From: Spirochaetes bacterium ADurb.Bin110
Lineage (GTDB): Bacteria; Spirochaetota; Spirochaetia; Treponematales; Rectinemataceae
Length of the DNA stretch: 15,784 bases
Assembly: GCA_002070755.1 (NCBI GenBank)
Contig: MWDY01000233.1
Span: 1 to 15,784 of the forward strand
Direction of reading: 5' to 3'
Shown here: one piece after another, positions 15,601 to 15,784 of the stretch
How positions within the stretch are numbered: position 1 is the first letter of the stretch
How the letters are laid out: each line of letters opens with the position of its first letter
The notes under the pieces: model-generated
What the model saw: the letters and a program-made list of their open reading frames with translations, nothing else
Databases searched by the model: none
Told to the model about the DNA's origin: nothing
Position numbers and translations under genes: made by a program

Positions 15601-15784
15601 ATGCATTCTTTTTCTTTCTGCCCAAATCCCGCCTGTCCAAATCATAAGGCAGCTCCCCAAGGCCGCTGGTTTGTCAGTCTAGGCTTCTATTCAACCAAAT
15701 GTTTTGGAGATGTACCTCGTTATCGCTGTAAGAGCTGTGGTCATAGCTTTTCTTCACAAACATTCAGTTTAGATTACTTTGCCA
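15601..15784 (+). CDS. Zinc-ribbon protein, likely transposase-related, truncated by the window edge
   Basis: Only the first 61 codons are present and the frame is open at the right edge. The protein starts with FCPNPACPNH (two cysteines four residues apart) and later has PRYRCKSCGHSFSSQTFS, whose CxxC completes a zinc ribbon. This N-terminal pattern, with the arginine-aromatic run just before the second cysteine pair and a Phe-Ser end, is that of IS1-type InsA and related transposase zinc ribbons. The catalytic part is not visible, so it could instead be a helix-turn-helix regulator of a mobile element. GGAGG at 15591-15595, five bases before ATG 15601, is a strong ribosome binding site. It is divergent from serA. 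Confidence 0.6.
   Translation, partial: MHSFSFCPNPACPNHKAAPQGRWFVSLGFYSTKCFGDVPRYRCKSCGHSFSSQTFSLDYFA

Overview
The window most likely comes from a spirochaete, probably a Treponema- or Rectinema-like member of the Spirochaetales. Three things point there: a DUF4954 beta-helix protein (a family I associate mainly with spirochaetes and Bacteroidetes), a long-form urocanate hydratase, and an elongation factor G that resembles the second spirochaetal EF-G. This assignment is inference from gene content only. Base composition looks intermediate. CTAG is unusually common by eye. No rRNA, tRNA, CRISPR array or prophage was seen.

Layout, left to right. (1) A peptidase U32 gene runs off the left edge on the minus strand. 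Its promoter faces that of an EF-G gene across about 300 bases, and four tandem 10/11-base repeats lie between the two -35 boxes. (2) EF-G is followed at 88 bases by a papain-like C39-type peptidase with a short acidic tandem repeat. (3) That gene converges, stop codon on stop codon, with an unrecognised minus-strand gene. The unrecognised gene's 5' end overlaps the divergent DUF4954 gene, which may be read from a leaderless mRNA. (4) The DUF4954 gene overlaps the tail of hutU by 50 bases. (5) hutU is divergent from an Ldh-family NAD(P)-dependent 2-hydroxyacid dehydrogenase gene across a 251-base regulatory gap. (6) A 29-base near-perfect palindrome separates that gene from a convergent minus-strand gene of 928 codons, which appears to join a degenerate PHP-type hydrolase domain to a C-terminal membrane domain. 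(7) serA and serC form a compact minus-strand operon that ends in a clear intrinsic terminator. (8) At the right edge, a plus-strand ORF with its own promoter begins a zinc-ribbon protein resembling the N-terminus of an IS1-type transposase.

Function. serA and serC supply two of the three steps from 3-phosphoglycerate to serine. hutU catalyses the second step of histidine breakdown, but no other hut gene is present. EF-G acts in translation, possibly only in ribosome recycling. The U32, C39, DUF4954 and PHP/membrane genes have no firm physiological role.

Most interesting points: the phased repeat array between the U32 and EF-G promoters, the non-canonical domain IV of EF-G, the PHP-like/membrane fusion, the acidic repeat inside the C39 peptidase, and the unusually tight gene junctions. 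I found no complete, clearly new multi-gene system.
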